Origin: Hymenobacter cavernae | GTDB lineage: Bacteria > Bacteroidota > Bacteroidia > Cytophagales > Hymenobacteraceae | Length of the DNA: 64,000 nucleotides | Direction of reading: 5' to 3' | NCBI RefSeq assembly: GCF_014641455.1 | Contig: NZ_BMHT01000002.1 | Coordinates: 580,605 to 644,604 of the forward strand | Part shown: positions 1-7,634 of the stretch, piece after piece | Position numbering within the stretch: position 1 is the first letter of the stretch | Layout of the letters: every line of letters starts with the position of its first letter | Notes under the pieces: model-generated | The model's database searches: none | Seen by the model: only the letters and a program-made list of their open reading frames with translations | What the model was told of the DNA's origin: nothing | Translations under genes and position numbers: made by a program

Positions 1-253
1 CGAACCCATCAAAGCTTCCCAGGCCCGACCCCACCGTGATGGCATCGATGTGGTCGAGACCAGCATCGGCCAGGCAGCGGGTAGCGGCATAGAGGCCCAT
101 TTTCACCAGCCGCGGGGTGCGCCGCAGCTCGGCGGGGTTGAGCACCGGCGCGTAGGCGGGTTCGAGGGCAGACAGCAGACCGGCGCGCGCAGGCGCGTCC
201 GACGCGTAGGGGCTGATGCTGTGAATGCTGTTGATGTAGGCGTGAGGGTGCAT
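1..253 (-). CDS. Beta-ketoacyl synthase-like protein, N-terminal part (cut by window edge)
   Basis: An open frame starts at the ATG at 253 and runs off the left edge, giving 84 codons with no stop. The visible part reads MHPHAYINSIHSISPYASDA and later contains AITVGSGLGSFDGF, which resembles the N-terminal thiolase fold of ketosynthase-like proteins in flexirubin and aryl-polyene clusters. It starts 21 bp after the stop of the upstream ketosynthase on the same strand, so it is probably the ninth or later gene of the pigment operon. The active-site region lies outside the window, so whether it is an active condensing enzyme or a chain-length-factor-like partner cannot be judged here. Confidence 0.7.
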   Translation of the reverse strand, partial: MHPHAYINSIHSISPYASDAPARAGLLSALEPAYAPVLNPAELRRTPRLVKMGLYAATRCLADAGLDHIDAITVGSGLGSFDGF

Positions 254-274
254 AATGACCTAGGTGCTAAATGA

Positions 275-1465
275 TTAAGGTTTAGAGAACACCAGCGCGC
301 AGCAGGAGCCACCCATAGCGGCCGACGTAGACAGCACGTGTTGCAGACCGGGTGCTACGTGCAGCGCCTGCGCCGGCACCAGTCCGTGGTCGGCAATTGG
401 CTCCTCGAAATTCAGGTTGGGCCAGATGAGCCGGTGCGTGAGCGCCAGCACCGAGATGACCGCCTCGATGGCGCCCGCCGCCCCCAGCGTGTGGCCCGTA
501 AAGGGCTTGGTGGAGCTGAACGGCGGCACCGCATCGGCAAAGACTTCGCGGATGGCCTGCCCTTCGGTCACGTCGTTGTTGGCAGTGCCCGTGCCGTGGG
601 CGTTGAGGTAGCCGATGGCGGCGGGAGCCAGGTCGGCCCGGCGCAGGGCCTGGCGCATTGCTAGCTGCAAGCCGTAGCCATTGGGCGAGGAAGCCGTCTG
701 ATGATGGGCGTCGTTGGTCAGGCCGTAGCCACTCAGCCGGGCCCAGGGTCGTGCGCCGCGCTGGCGGGCCACAGCCTCGCTTTCCAGCACCAGGTAAGCG
801 GCGCCTTCTCCTAGGTTGATGCCTTTGCGCTGGGCATCAAAGGGTTTGCACGGCGTGGGGTCCAGCAGCAGCAGCGAGTTGAAACCATTGAGCGTGAAGC
901 GCGCCAGGGCATCGGTGCCGCCTACCACCACCCGGTCCAGCACGCCCTGCTGAATCAGGCGCGTACCCAGCACAATGGCGTTGGCGGAGGAAGCGCAGGC
1001 GGTGTTCACGGTCGTCACGAAGTCGCGAATACCCAGGCGGCGGCTGATAAACTCCGTGCTGTCCCCATTATCATAGGTATCGATAAAGGCCGGGGTAGGC
1101 TTCTGATCAAGAAAGTCCTGATAGTGCTGCTCCGCGTGGCCGGTGCCCCCTACCGTGGAGGCGGAGATAAACCCGGTGCGGTTGGTGTCGGCGGCACCCA
1201 GGCCGGCCTGCTGCCACGCTTCGCTGGCGGCCAGGTAGCCCAGCAGCGTGGTGCGGGTCAGGTCGGCGTCGGGCAAGGCGGCCCGCATGGCCAGCTCGTT
1301 GTCCGAGAAGGCTACTTCGCCAGCCACGTAGCGGCCTTGCAGCCGCGTAGCCACCCGGTGCAGCGGCCTCAACCCAGAGCGACCTAGCTTCAGGCCATCC
1401 AGGGCCGTGGGCACATTGGCGCCCAGCGCGGAAATCATACCGATTCCGGTTACATATACTTCCAT
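275..1465 (-). CDS. Beta-ketoacyl-ACP synthase II (FabF-type), pigment cluster
   Basis: A 396-residue condensing enzyme. The Cys-His-His triad is complete: C157 in NTACASSANA, H290 in NAHGTGT and H325 in KPFTGHTLGAAG (numbered from the ATG at 1465). The frame can be extended five codons to a TTG at 1480, but the ATG gives the normal KAS start MEVYVTGIGMIS and is preferred. In the family this enzyme performs decarboxylative Claisen condensation of an acyl-ACP with malonyl-ACP in the cytoplasm. Here it would elongate the polyene chain on the dedicated ACP encoded three genes upstream. It lies 36 bp after the PPTase gene and 21 bp before another KS-like gene, in one operon. The aryl-polyene/flexirubin role is inferred from context. 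Confidence 0.92.
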   Translation of the reverse strand: MEVYVTGIGMISALGANVPTALDGLKLGRSGLRPLHRVATRLQGRYVAGEVAFSDNELAMRAALPDADLTRTTLLGYLAASEAWQQAGLGAADTNRTGFISASTVGGTGHAEQHYQDFLDQKPTPAFIDTYDNGDSTEFISRRLGIRDFVTTVNTACASSANAIVLGTRLIQQGVLDRVVVGGTDALARFTLNGFNSLLLLDPTPCKPFDAQRKGINLGEGAAYLVLESEAVARQRGARPWARLSGYGLTNDAHHQTASSPNGYGLQLAMRQALRRADLAPAAIGYLNAHGTGTANNDVTEGQAIREVFADAVPPFSSTKPFTGHTLGAAGAIEAVISVLALTHRLIWPNLNFEEPIADHGLVPAQALHVAPGLQHVLSTSAAMGGSCCALVFSKP

Positions 1466-1501
1466 AGTTGTAGTAGTCAAAGGGTTATAGCTGTTCTTCG
1501 A

Positions 1502-2161
1502 CTAAGCCGGACGAGGCTCCTCGAAGCTGACCCGGCGCGGCGGGCCCACGGACAAAGGATAGTTGGCCGCCACATGCAGGGTGTAGGCCGCCGCGTCGGG
1601 CAGGCAGATTTCCTGAAGGTGCCAGCACTGGCCGGCCAGCTCGGCGCGCTGCTGCCGGATGCGGATGTCGCGCAACGGAATGTTCAGGCCCCGACCGTCG
1701 GCTTTGGCCACGGCTTCTTTCTGGGTCCAGAGTCTGTAAAAGGCGTCCGGCAGGTCGGTAGTGGATAGCGCGTTCCACTCAGCGGGGCGGAAATGCGGCC
1801 GAAATCCGGCAATGTTGGTGCGCGTGTGCTGCTCAATATCGACACCTACCCGGCAAGTCGTGCTGAGGGCACACACCACGTATGCACCCGAGTGCGCCAC
1901 GTTGAAATCAAGCTCTGCCCCGGCCAAATAGGGCCGGTTGTCGGGCGTACGCCGCACGCTGTCAAGCGAATACGAGCGCTCTTGGCTGCGCAGCGCGTGC
2001 TGAAGCAGTAGCGCCCCGAAAAGTGCAGCCTGTTGGCGGGCCGGTCGGCGGCAGGCGAGTACCCGCTGCTGCCAGGCTGGTGGCAGCAAACCTAGGTACG
2101 CGGCCAGCACGGCGGGCGGCAGCGCGGCCGTACCGAACGTGGTATACCACAGCTCAATCAT
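1502..2161 (-). CDS. 4'-phosphopantetheinyl transferase, Sfp type
   Basis: A 219-residue protein with the Sfp/AcpT signature motifs: FNVAHSG (residues 86-92), VGVDIE (105-110, Mg-binding acidic residues) and WTQKEAVAKADGRG (145-158). Such enzymes move the phosphopantetheine arm of CoA onto a carrier-protein serine. Immediately upstream in the same operon (44 bp) is an acyl carrier protein, the obvious substrate. The length suits the Sfp class rather than the short AcpS class. A dedicated PPTase is typical of flexirubin and aryl-polyene clusters; it could also serve other carriers in the cell. Confidence 0.92.
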   Translation of the reverse strand: MIELWYTTFGTAALPPAVLAAYLGLLPPAWQQRVLACRRPARQQAALFGALLLQHALRSQERSYSLDSVRRTPDNRPYLAGAELDFNVAHSGAYVVCALSTTCRVGVDIEQHTRTNIAGFRPHFRPAEWNALSTTDLPDAFYRLWTQKEAVAKADGRGLNIPLRDIRIRQQRAELAGQCWHLQEICLPDAAAYTLHVAANYPLSVGPPRRVSFEEPRPA

Positions 2162-2205
2162 GGCCCGGTGGGGCGGGAGCGAGCGGCGCCCGCTCCCGGC
2201 TTCCG

Positions 2206-2478
2206 TTAAGCGGCAACGGCGGCGGCTTGGTGCTCGGTGATGAAGTCGGCCAGCGTATTCAGGGAGAAGAACGCCTGCTTCATCTTGGCCGGGTCCGTCA
2301 CCTTGATGCCGTAGTGCTTGCTCAGGATTACGGTCAGCTCCAGCGCATCGATAGAGTCCAGACCTAGGCCGTCGTAGTCGAACAAGGGCGCGTCGGGGTT
2401 CACGTCGGCCGGGTTGATGTCGACCAGGTTCAGTTCCTGGATGATCTGGTTTTTGAGTTGTTCGGTAAGAGTTGACAT
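2206..2478 (-). CDS. Acyl carrier protein
   Basis: A 90-residue acidic helical protein with the carrier signature GLGLDSIDALEL; S42 would carry the phosphopantetheine arm. Length and the D-S-I/L motif match dedicated ACPs of type II polyketide and aryl-polyene systems, which use DSI or DSL. It lies 18 bp downstream of the KS-like gene and 44 bp upstream of the PPTase. It is inferred to hold the growing polyene chain, probably after loading with a tyrosine-derived aryl acid made by the ammonia-lyase of this operon. The C-terminal tail AAAVAA is low complexity and probably disordered. Confidence 0.95.
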   Translation of the reverse strand: MSTLTEQLKNQIIQELNLVDINPADVNPDAPLFDYDGLGLDSIDALELTVILSKHYGIKVTDPAKMKQAFFSLNTLADFITEHQAAAVAA

Positions 2479-2496
2479 GGGAGTAGGAATAAAGGG

Positions 2497-3138
2497 TTAG
2501 TAAAGTGGTTGAGCGTAAAGGGTTTCGAGCGCCGGCACGTGGTGGGGCCGTCGGGTTGTGGAGCTAGGTTCGTGGCTTTCGACCACGTAGAAAAACGTTT
2601 CGTGGGAAGTCAGGCCGGCTTCGAGCCAGCCGCACAGGCAGGCCTGGCAGCTGCCTTCGGCCAGCAGCTGCGCCACGTAGGCTTGCAGCGTGTCGGGCGA
2701 GTAGGCATCGGCCACAAACAGCGTGTTTTCGCCGGAAAGCTGGTGGCGGATGCTGATTTCGCCGATGGCAATGTTGGGCAGCGTGTACACGAACACCGCC
2801 GGGCTAGGAAAGTGGTTGTCAGCCTCCTGAATGCTTTGCTGGTGCGCCAGGTCGGTGAGCAGGCTCGACGAGCGATTTGCCAGCACCACGCCGATGCCGC
2901 CCGCATCCAGCCGGTCCAGAATGCCCGTGGCGGGCAGCAGCAGCTCGGCCGTGAGAAAAGCTAGCTTGCAGAGCACATCCATCTTGAAGAACTTCGGGTA
3001 GCTCAGTCCGAAATGCCGGTAGGCTCCAACCAGAAACTCCGTGAGGCTGGCCGCGGCGGGCGCTTCGTAGCGGAGCGTGCCGTTCAGGAAAATCTGGTGG
3101 CCGCGAATGGCGCAGCTGGCAATGATGCTGGTTTCCAT
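2497..3138 (-). CDS. Ketosynthase-like protein lacking the catalytic Cys (chain-length-factor-like)
   Basis: A 213-residue protein resembling the N-terminal half of a ketosynthase. The central part (YTLPNIAIGEISIRH, then GENTLFVADAYSPD) aligns by eye with the region leading to the active site, but where condensing enzymes have TACAS this protein reads ADAYS, so the nucleophilic Cys is missing. Other cysteines, in GSCQACLCGW, are not in the catalytic position. The protein is also only half the length of a KAS. Bacteroidota flexirubin clusters carry such short 3-oxoacyl-ACP-synthase-like genes; a chain-length-factor-like partner role is an inference. It sits 4 bp downstream of the active ketosynthase gene, which suggests coupled expression and possibly a complex. 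Confidence 0.7.
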   Translation of the reverse strand: METSIIASCAIRGHQIFLNGTLRYEAPAAASLTEFLVGAYRHFGLSYPKFFKMDVLCKLAFLTAELLLPATGILDRLDAGGIGVVLANRSSSLLTDLAHQQSIQEADNHFPSPAVFVYTLPNIAIGEISIRHQLSGENTLFVADAYSPDTLQAYVAQLLAEGSCQACLCGWLEAGLTSHETFFYVVESHEPSSTTRRPHHVPALETLYAQPLY

Positions 3139-3142
3139 ACTG

Positions 3143-4285
3143 TTAGGCGGCTTTGGCGAAGAGGACGGCCGCGTTGCAGCCCCCGAAGCCGGACGAAGTT
3201 TTCAAGAAATGCCGCAGCTCGGCGCGGGTGCGGCGCGCAATGGGCCGCACGGGGAGCGAGGTGCCGCACGTCTGGTAGCCTTTCGAGGCAATCAGCTCGT
3301 TGCGCCGCATCGACTCGATACCCAGGGCCGCTTCCAGAATACCCGCCGCGCCGAGCGTGTGCCCGAAGTAGCCCTTCAGGCTGTGCAGCGGCACGTCGTG
3401 CAGGCCGGCGCGGTGAAAAGCCTGGGCTTCCATCTCGTCGTTGTAGCGCGTGGCCGTGCCGTGCGCCCCGATAAAGTCGACGGTGCCTTCGCCCATCTGC
3501 CGCAGCACTTTCGTCACGGCCTGGTACAAGCCTTCGCCGGTGCGGGAAGGCGCCGAAATGTGGTGCGCATCGTTGGTGCTGAACCCCGTGACGACTTCCA
3601 CGTCGCCGCTGCCCACGCCGGGCACGGTGGTCAGCACCATGGCCACGGCCGCGTCACCTAGGTTGATGCCTTCGCGCGTGGCATCGAAGGGCCGGCAGGG
3701 CTGGCGACTCAGCGCATTGAACGCGTGAAAGCCGGCCAGCGTAAACTTCGACACCTCATCGGCCCCGACTACCACCGCGTGCCGGTAGCGGCCGGCGCTA
3801 AGCAAACGCTTGGCAATCAGCACGCCCTGGAGGCTGGAGATGCAGGCGTTGGAAACAACCACCGGCTCGTTGGCGAAGCCGCAGGCCTGCGCTACTGTGC
3901 GGGCCAACTGGCTCAGGTACAAGGTAGGCGGCACAACGGCGCTGGTGCCGCCGGCCAGGTGGCCGATATTACCTTTGGTCGAGCAGTACACCAGCAAAGT
4001 GTCTGGGCCGGTGAGGGGCGTATCTACTTGAGATAGAGCACCCGTTACGGCCAGAATGCTCATCTTTTCGAGCTTGCTGTACGGGTTGGCCGGGAAACCT
4101 AGGTTGTCGAAAGCGGCCGCGAGCCGGGCTTCGTCGATGGTGGCGGTGCAGAAGCTTTCATCCGAAAAATCAAACCAGTGAGGCCGTAAACCCGATTCGC
4201 CAGTCTGCACCGCGTCGAAGGTGGCGGCAGTGGTGAAGCCCAGCGGGGTGATGCAGGTGCTGGCGGCGTGTAGAACTTTTTTCAT
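3143..4285 (-). CDS. Beta-ketoacyl-ACP synthase, pigment cluster
   Basis: A 380-residue condensing enzyme beginning MKKVLHAASTCITPLGF. The triad is intact: C148 in VSNACISS, H275 in GAHGTATRYND and H309 in GYFGHTLGAAG. The start at 4285 is supported by an ATGA overlap with the stop of the upstream thioesterase gene (4282-4285), a usual sign of translational coupling; a longer frame to 4336 would run into that gene. It is the active partner most likely to pair with the Cys-less KS-like protein 4 bp downstream. Elongation of an aryl polyene chain on the cluster ACP is inferred from context; the family assignment is direct from the motifs. Confidence 0.92.
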   Translation of the reverse strand: MKKVLHAASTCITPLGFTTAATFDAVQTGESGLRPHWFDFSDESFCTATIDEARLAAAFDNLGFPANPYSKLEKMSILAVTGALSQVDTPLTGPDTLLVYCSTKGNIGHLAGGTSAVVPPTLYLSQLARTVAQACGFANEPVVVSNACISSLQGVLIAKRLLSAGRYRHAVVVGADEVSKFTLAGFHAFNALSRQPCRPFDATREGINLGDAAVAMVLTTVPGVGSGDVEVVTGFSTNDAHHISAPSRTGEGLYQAVTKVLRQMGEGTVDFIGAHGTATRYNDEMEAQAFHRAGLHDVPLHSLKGYFGHTLGAAGILEAALGIESMRRNELIASKGYQTCGTSLPVRPIARRTRAELRHFLKTSSGFGGCNAAVLFAKAA

Positions 4286-4710
4286 ACGAGAGAAGCTAGA
4301 GAGGGCAGCCAATGCTGCTGCCACTCGGTGAAGCACGGGGGCGGCAACAGCTGTAGCTGGTGCTGCGCGTTGGTAAAAACCTGGGTGGTGCGGGCCGTGC
4401 AGATCAGCTGCCGGGTGTCCGCGTGCCGGATGCGGTAGTCGAAACAGATGCGGGGCGTGGCGCTGGGCACGTAGCGGGTTTCTACCTCCAGCGTGTCGCC
4501 GTAGCGCGCTGATTTCTTGTAGCTAAGCTCCATTTCCACGATGGGAATGCCGTAACCGGCCCGCTCTAGCAGGTAGTAGCCCAGGCCATAGTGCCGGGCA
4601 AATTCCTCGCGCCCGTCTTCCAGGTACTTCACGTAGTGCCCGTGCCAGACGATGTGCATCGCGTCGACTTCGCAAAACCGGACGGTGAGCTGTTTGGTCG
4701 TTTGGAGCAT
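4282..4710 (-). CDS. Hotdog-fold acyl-CoA/ACP thioesterase (YbgC/4HBT-like)
   Basis: A 142-residue protein with the start of a 4-hydroxybenzoyl-CoA thioesterase/YbgC hotdog domain: RFCEVDAMHIVWHGHYVKYL (residues 11-30), in which the Asp at 16 and the His-Tyr pair match the catalytic helix of the family. Members hydrolyse acyl-CoA or acyl-ACP thioesters in the cytoplasm. In aryl-polyene and flexirubin clusters such a protein is thought to edit or release the chain. Its stop overlaps the start of the following ketosynthase by four bases. The substrate cannot be read from the sequence. Confidence 0.85.
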   Translation of the reverse strand: MLQTTKQLTVRFCEVDAMHIVWHGHYVKYLEDGREEFARHYGLGYYLLERAGYGIPIVEMELSYKKSARYGDTLEVETRYVPSATPRICFDYRIRHADTRQLICTARTTQVFTNAQHQLQLLPPPCFTEWQQHWLPSLASLV

Positions 4711-4778
4711 TTTGGGGAAGGAGCTAGGAGGTGGGAGCTGGAAGCTAGGAGTTCGGTTCTGGTGAGGCGCCGCTTTCC

Positions 4779-5504
4779 TTAGTATTGCGCGCCGTTAATG
4801 GAAATGATCTGCCCGCTGATGTAGGACGCCTGCGGCGAAGCCAGAAAGCCCACCAGATCGGCTACTTCTTCGGGCTCGCCGAAGCGGTTCATCGGGATAA
4901 GCGGCAGGTACTCTTCCTCGCGCAGCCCCTGAATCATCTCGGTGCGGATGAGGCCAGGCGCCACGGCGTTCACCGTGATGCGTTTGCGGCCAACTTCCTG
5001 GGCCAGCGCCTTAGTGGCCCCGATAACGGCCGCCTTTGCCGCCGAATAGTTCGTCTGACCTAGCTGCCCTTTCAGCCCCGACAACGACACGATGCTGATG
5101 ATGCGGCCAGACTTCTGCCGGATCATGCCGCGGACAATCAGGCGGGTGACGTTGAAAAAACCGCCCGCGCTGGCATCCATCACGTGCTGCCACTCGGGGC
5201 TGGTCATCAGCATCAGGAGCCCATCCTGGCGGATGCCGGCGTTGTTGACCAGCACTTCCACGTGCTTGCCGGGGTTGTCGGCCAGCCACGCGCCCAGCAC
5301 CCGGTCCACTTCCTCGCCGTTGCCCACGTCGAAGCGCAGGGTTTCGGCCTCCACGCCTTTGCCGCGGACCAGCGCCTGCACCTGCTCGGCGCACGCCTGG
5401 TTGGCTACGTAGTTGATGAGAACGTTGTAGCCTAAGTCGGCCATTTTCAGGCAAACCGCCCGACCGATACCCCGGGAGCCGCCGGTCACTAATGCGTACT
5501 TCAT
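4779..5504 (-). CDS. fabG: 3-oxoacyl-ACP reductase, FabG-like SDR
   Basis: A 241-residue classical short-chain dehydrogenase. The Rossmann motif TGGSRGIG is at residues 7-14, NNAG at 87-90, and the catalytic S140, Y153 (NYSAAK) and K157 are all present. The length equals that of FabG. The family reduces 3-oxoacyl-ACP to 3-hydroxyacyl-ACP with NADPH. Here it would serve the ketoreduction step of polyene formation together with the ketosynthases downstream. It lies 40 bp after the ammonia-lyase and 68 bp before the thioesterase. A housekeeping fabG role is possible but less likely in this operon. Confidence 0.9.
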   Translation of the reverse strand: MKYALVTGGSRGIGRAVCLKMADLGYNVLINYVANQACAEQVQALVRGKGVEAETLRFDVGNGEEVDRVLGAWLADNPGKHVEVLVNNAGIRQDGLLMLMTSPEWQHVMDASAGGFFNVTRLIVRGMIRQKSGRIISIVSLSGLKGQLGQTNYSAAKAAVIGATKALAQEVGRKRITVNAVAPGLIRTEMIQGLREEEYLPLIPMNRFGEPEEVADLVGFLASPQASYISGQIISINGAQY

Positions 5505-5544
5505 GGTGCTGCTGCGCTAAATAAGGTTGCCCGTCCGGCTTGAC

Positions 5545-7143
5545 TTAGGAAGCAACAGCTTCGGTGACGGCGGCGGGCGCATGGGCCGCCTGGCTCACCG
5601 GCGCGGTGGGCAGCTGCAAGTGCTCGGTCTGGATGTACTCTTTGATCTTCAGAATCTTATCGGCAATAACGCCGTCTTCGGTGAAGGCCGGCACCAACGC
5701 GCGCAGCTGCTGGTACACGCCTCGCGACACCGACGAAAGTCGCTCCTCAAAACCTAGGTAGTCGACGGCTTGCAGCGTGGTGAGCAGCTGCACGGCCAGC
5801 ACCTGGTAGGTGTTCTCGATAACCTTGCTGGTGATTTGGGCCGAGTTGGTGCCCATGCTCACAAGGTCCTGATTATCATTGTTATTGGGGATGCTGTGCA
5901 CGTACATCGGGAACGAGAACGTCTGGTTTTCGGCCACCGTGGAGGTGGCCACAAACTGTGCCCCCTGCATCCCGAGGTTGATGCCCAGCCGACCTAGGTT
6001 CACGAAGGGCGGCAGCTTCTGGTTGAGCTTGTTGTTGAGCAGGAAGTTGAGCTGCCGCTCGGCCAGCATCGAAAGCTTGGTGATGCCGATTTTCAGCTTG
6101 TCCATCTCCAGCGATACATAGTCGCCGTGGAAATTGCCGCCGTGGTACACGTTGCCCTGGTCCTTATCAATAATGGGGTTGTCGCTCACCGAGTTAATCT
6201 CGTGCAGCACAACCGTGGTGGCGTTCGTGATGGTATCGTACACCGGCCCCAGAATCTGCGGCACGCAGCGAATCGAGTAGAACTCCTGCACCTTGTCTTC
6301 GAGCACAGCTTCCGTCACTTTCTTGTAAAGATGCTCGTGACGCTTACGAACTAAGTCGCTGTCGTGCAGGATGGTGCGCATCTGCGCGGCCACGTACTGC
6401 TGGCCGGGGTGGTGCTTGGCCGCGTTCAGCTCCGCCGAGTAGTGGTCGTCATACGATTCCACGATTTCCGAAAGCAGGCTGGACGCCAGCAGGCTCCAGT
6501 TCAGCAGGTTGCGGCTATGAATCAGGTTCACCACGCCGATGCCGGTCATGGCCGACGTGCCGTTCATCAGGGCCAAGCCTTCGCGCAGATGGATGCTCAG
6601 CGGAGCCAGGTCGTAGGCGGCCAGCACATCGGCGGCGTCTACCTGCCGGCCTTCGTGCCACACCTTGCCTTCCCCGATCAGGCTTAGGGCTAGGTGCGCC
6701 AGCTGCACCAGGTCGCCGCTGGCGCCCACGCTGCCGTGCTCGAAGATCACCGGGAAAATGTCGCGGTTGATGAACTCCTTCAGCAGCACCACCACCTCCG
6801 GGTGTACCCCCGATTTGCCCTGCAAAAACGTGTTCAGGCGGGCAATCATGAGCGCTTTCACAAAGAGCGTATCCACCGGTTTGCCCTGCCCGGCGCAGTG
6901 GCTACGGATCAGGTTGTATTGCAGCTGCTCCTGCTCCCGCTCATCAATCCGGTACTGAGCCATCGGGCCAAAGCCCGTGTTGATGCCATAAATCAGCTTG
7001 TCCTTCGCAAAGTCAGCCAGAAAGGCAAAACAGTCGCCGACGCGCTGCATGGCCGCCGCGCTGACGTCGAGTGCTTCCTCCTTAAAGAGTATTTGGTAGA
7101 AGTCTTTCAGGGTGATGTTGCGGTCGCCGATGGTCGTGATCAT
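5545..7143 (-). CDS. Tyrosine ammonia-lyase (FjTAL-like, MIO enzyme)
   Basis: A 532-residue aromatic amino acid lyase. A141-S142-G143 in GSVGASGDLVQL form the self-cyclising MIO cofactor, and the N-terminal tyrosine loop IYGINTGFGPMAQYR is present. From memory, the protein resembles the characterised Flavobacterium johnsoniae TAL across long stretches, including QLQYNLIRSH and YHGGNFHGDY. The selectivity position carries Ser-His, as in FjTAL and in histidine lyases, so histidine ammonia-lyase (HutH) is the alternative. TAL is preferred because this is the first gene of a pigment operon and no other hut genes are nearby. It would make 4-coumarate, the proposed aryl starter of flexirubin-type pigments. 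The Ala/Pro-rich C-terminal tail of about 25 residues looks disordered. Confidence 0.85.
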   Translation of the reverse strand: MITTIGDRNITLKDFYQILFKEEALDVSAAAMQRVGDCFAFLADFAKDKLIYGINTGFGPMAQYRIDEREQEQLQYNLIRSHCAGQGKPVDTLFVKALMIARLNTFLQGKSGVHPEVVVLLKEFINRDIFPVIFEHGSVGASGDLVQLAHLALSLIGEGKVWHEGRQVDAADVLAAYDLAPLSIHLREGLALMNGTSAMTGIGVVNLIHSRNLLNWSLLASSLLSEIVESYDDHYSAELNAAKHHPGQQYVAAQMRTILHDSDLVRKRHEHLYKKVTEAVLEDKVQEFYSIRCVPQILGPVYDTITNATTVVLHEINSVSDNPIIDKDQGNVYHGGNFHGDYVSLEMDKLKIGITKLSMLAERQLNFLLNNKLNQKLPPFVNLGRLGINLGMQGAQFVATSTVAENQTFSFPMYVHSIPNNNDNQDLVSMGTNSAQITSKVIENTYQVLAVQLLTTLQAVDYLGFEERLSSVSRGVYQQLRALVPAFTEDGVIADKILKIKEYIQTEHLQLPTAPVSQAAHAPAAVTEAVAS

Positions 7144-7634
7144 AGGATAACAGAGTTAAGTGCGAGGAGCCGGAGAGGTCGTTGCGGTTGGTTGAAGAAG
7201 GATATTTCGTGTTCGTTGAGATAAAGCAGCATAAAGCATTCAAGCAGATAAAAACTATTACACCAACGGGCGCATTAGCGGGGTAAACTCCTATTTAAAG
7301 CCTATTTATTACCGTGGCGCCGCGCGCAGATGGGCATAGGCGGAGCACTCGGATTCGGGTATGTGTAGTGCGGACTTTGTAGTCCGCGCCGTGAACGACC
7401 TACGCGCGGACTACAAAGTCCGCGCTACTCAGCCTAAGCTGGTTCGTTAGCAGAGCGTTACGCGTGAGGAAAGGCCCGAAATGGGACGGAATCGGGTAGG
7501 ATTATCTCAAAATAATTTGGCATTTTACAGCAGCCTAGCTTCTGGCTGGCTGGCCCGGCTAGCTGCCGCAAACCGGAACGTTTGCTCAGCCGCCTCGGGC
7601 TTTATGCTACACCAGCGATAATCCGGATTTATAC
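7144..7634 (+). other. Divergent intergenic region between pigment operon and lanB
   Basis: About 490 bp separate the first codon of the ammonia-lyase gene (minus) from that of lanB (plus), so both promoters should be here. An AT-rich stretch at 7200-7310 borders the pigment side. A near-perfect inverted repeat (7365-7428, listed separately) lies in the middle. On the lanB side a weak TAnnTTTG-like box, AACGTTTG, is seen at 7577-7584. No convincing ORF was found. Confidence 0.5.
7365..7428. repeat. Dispersed intergenic inverted repeat, family A, copy 1
   Basis: Two 25-bp arms (7365-7389 and 7404-7428) pair with one mismatch around a 14-bp loop. The core of each arm is GCGGACTTTGTAGTCCGCG, itself partly palindromic. 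A diverged second copy lies at 58746-58803. The position between divergent genes argues against a simple terminator. It is probably a small palindromic repeat of the REP/MITE-like kind; no coding capacity is visible. Confidence 0.85.
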
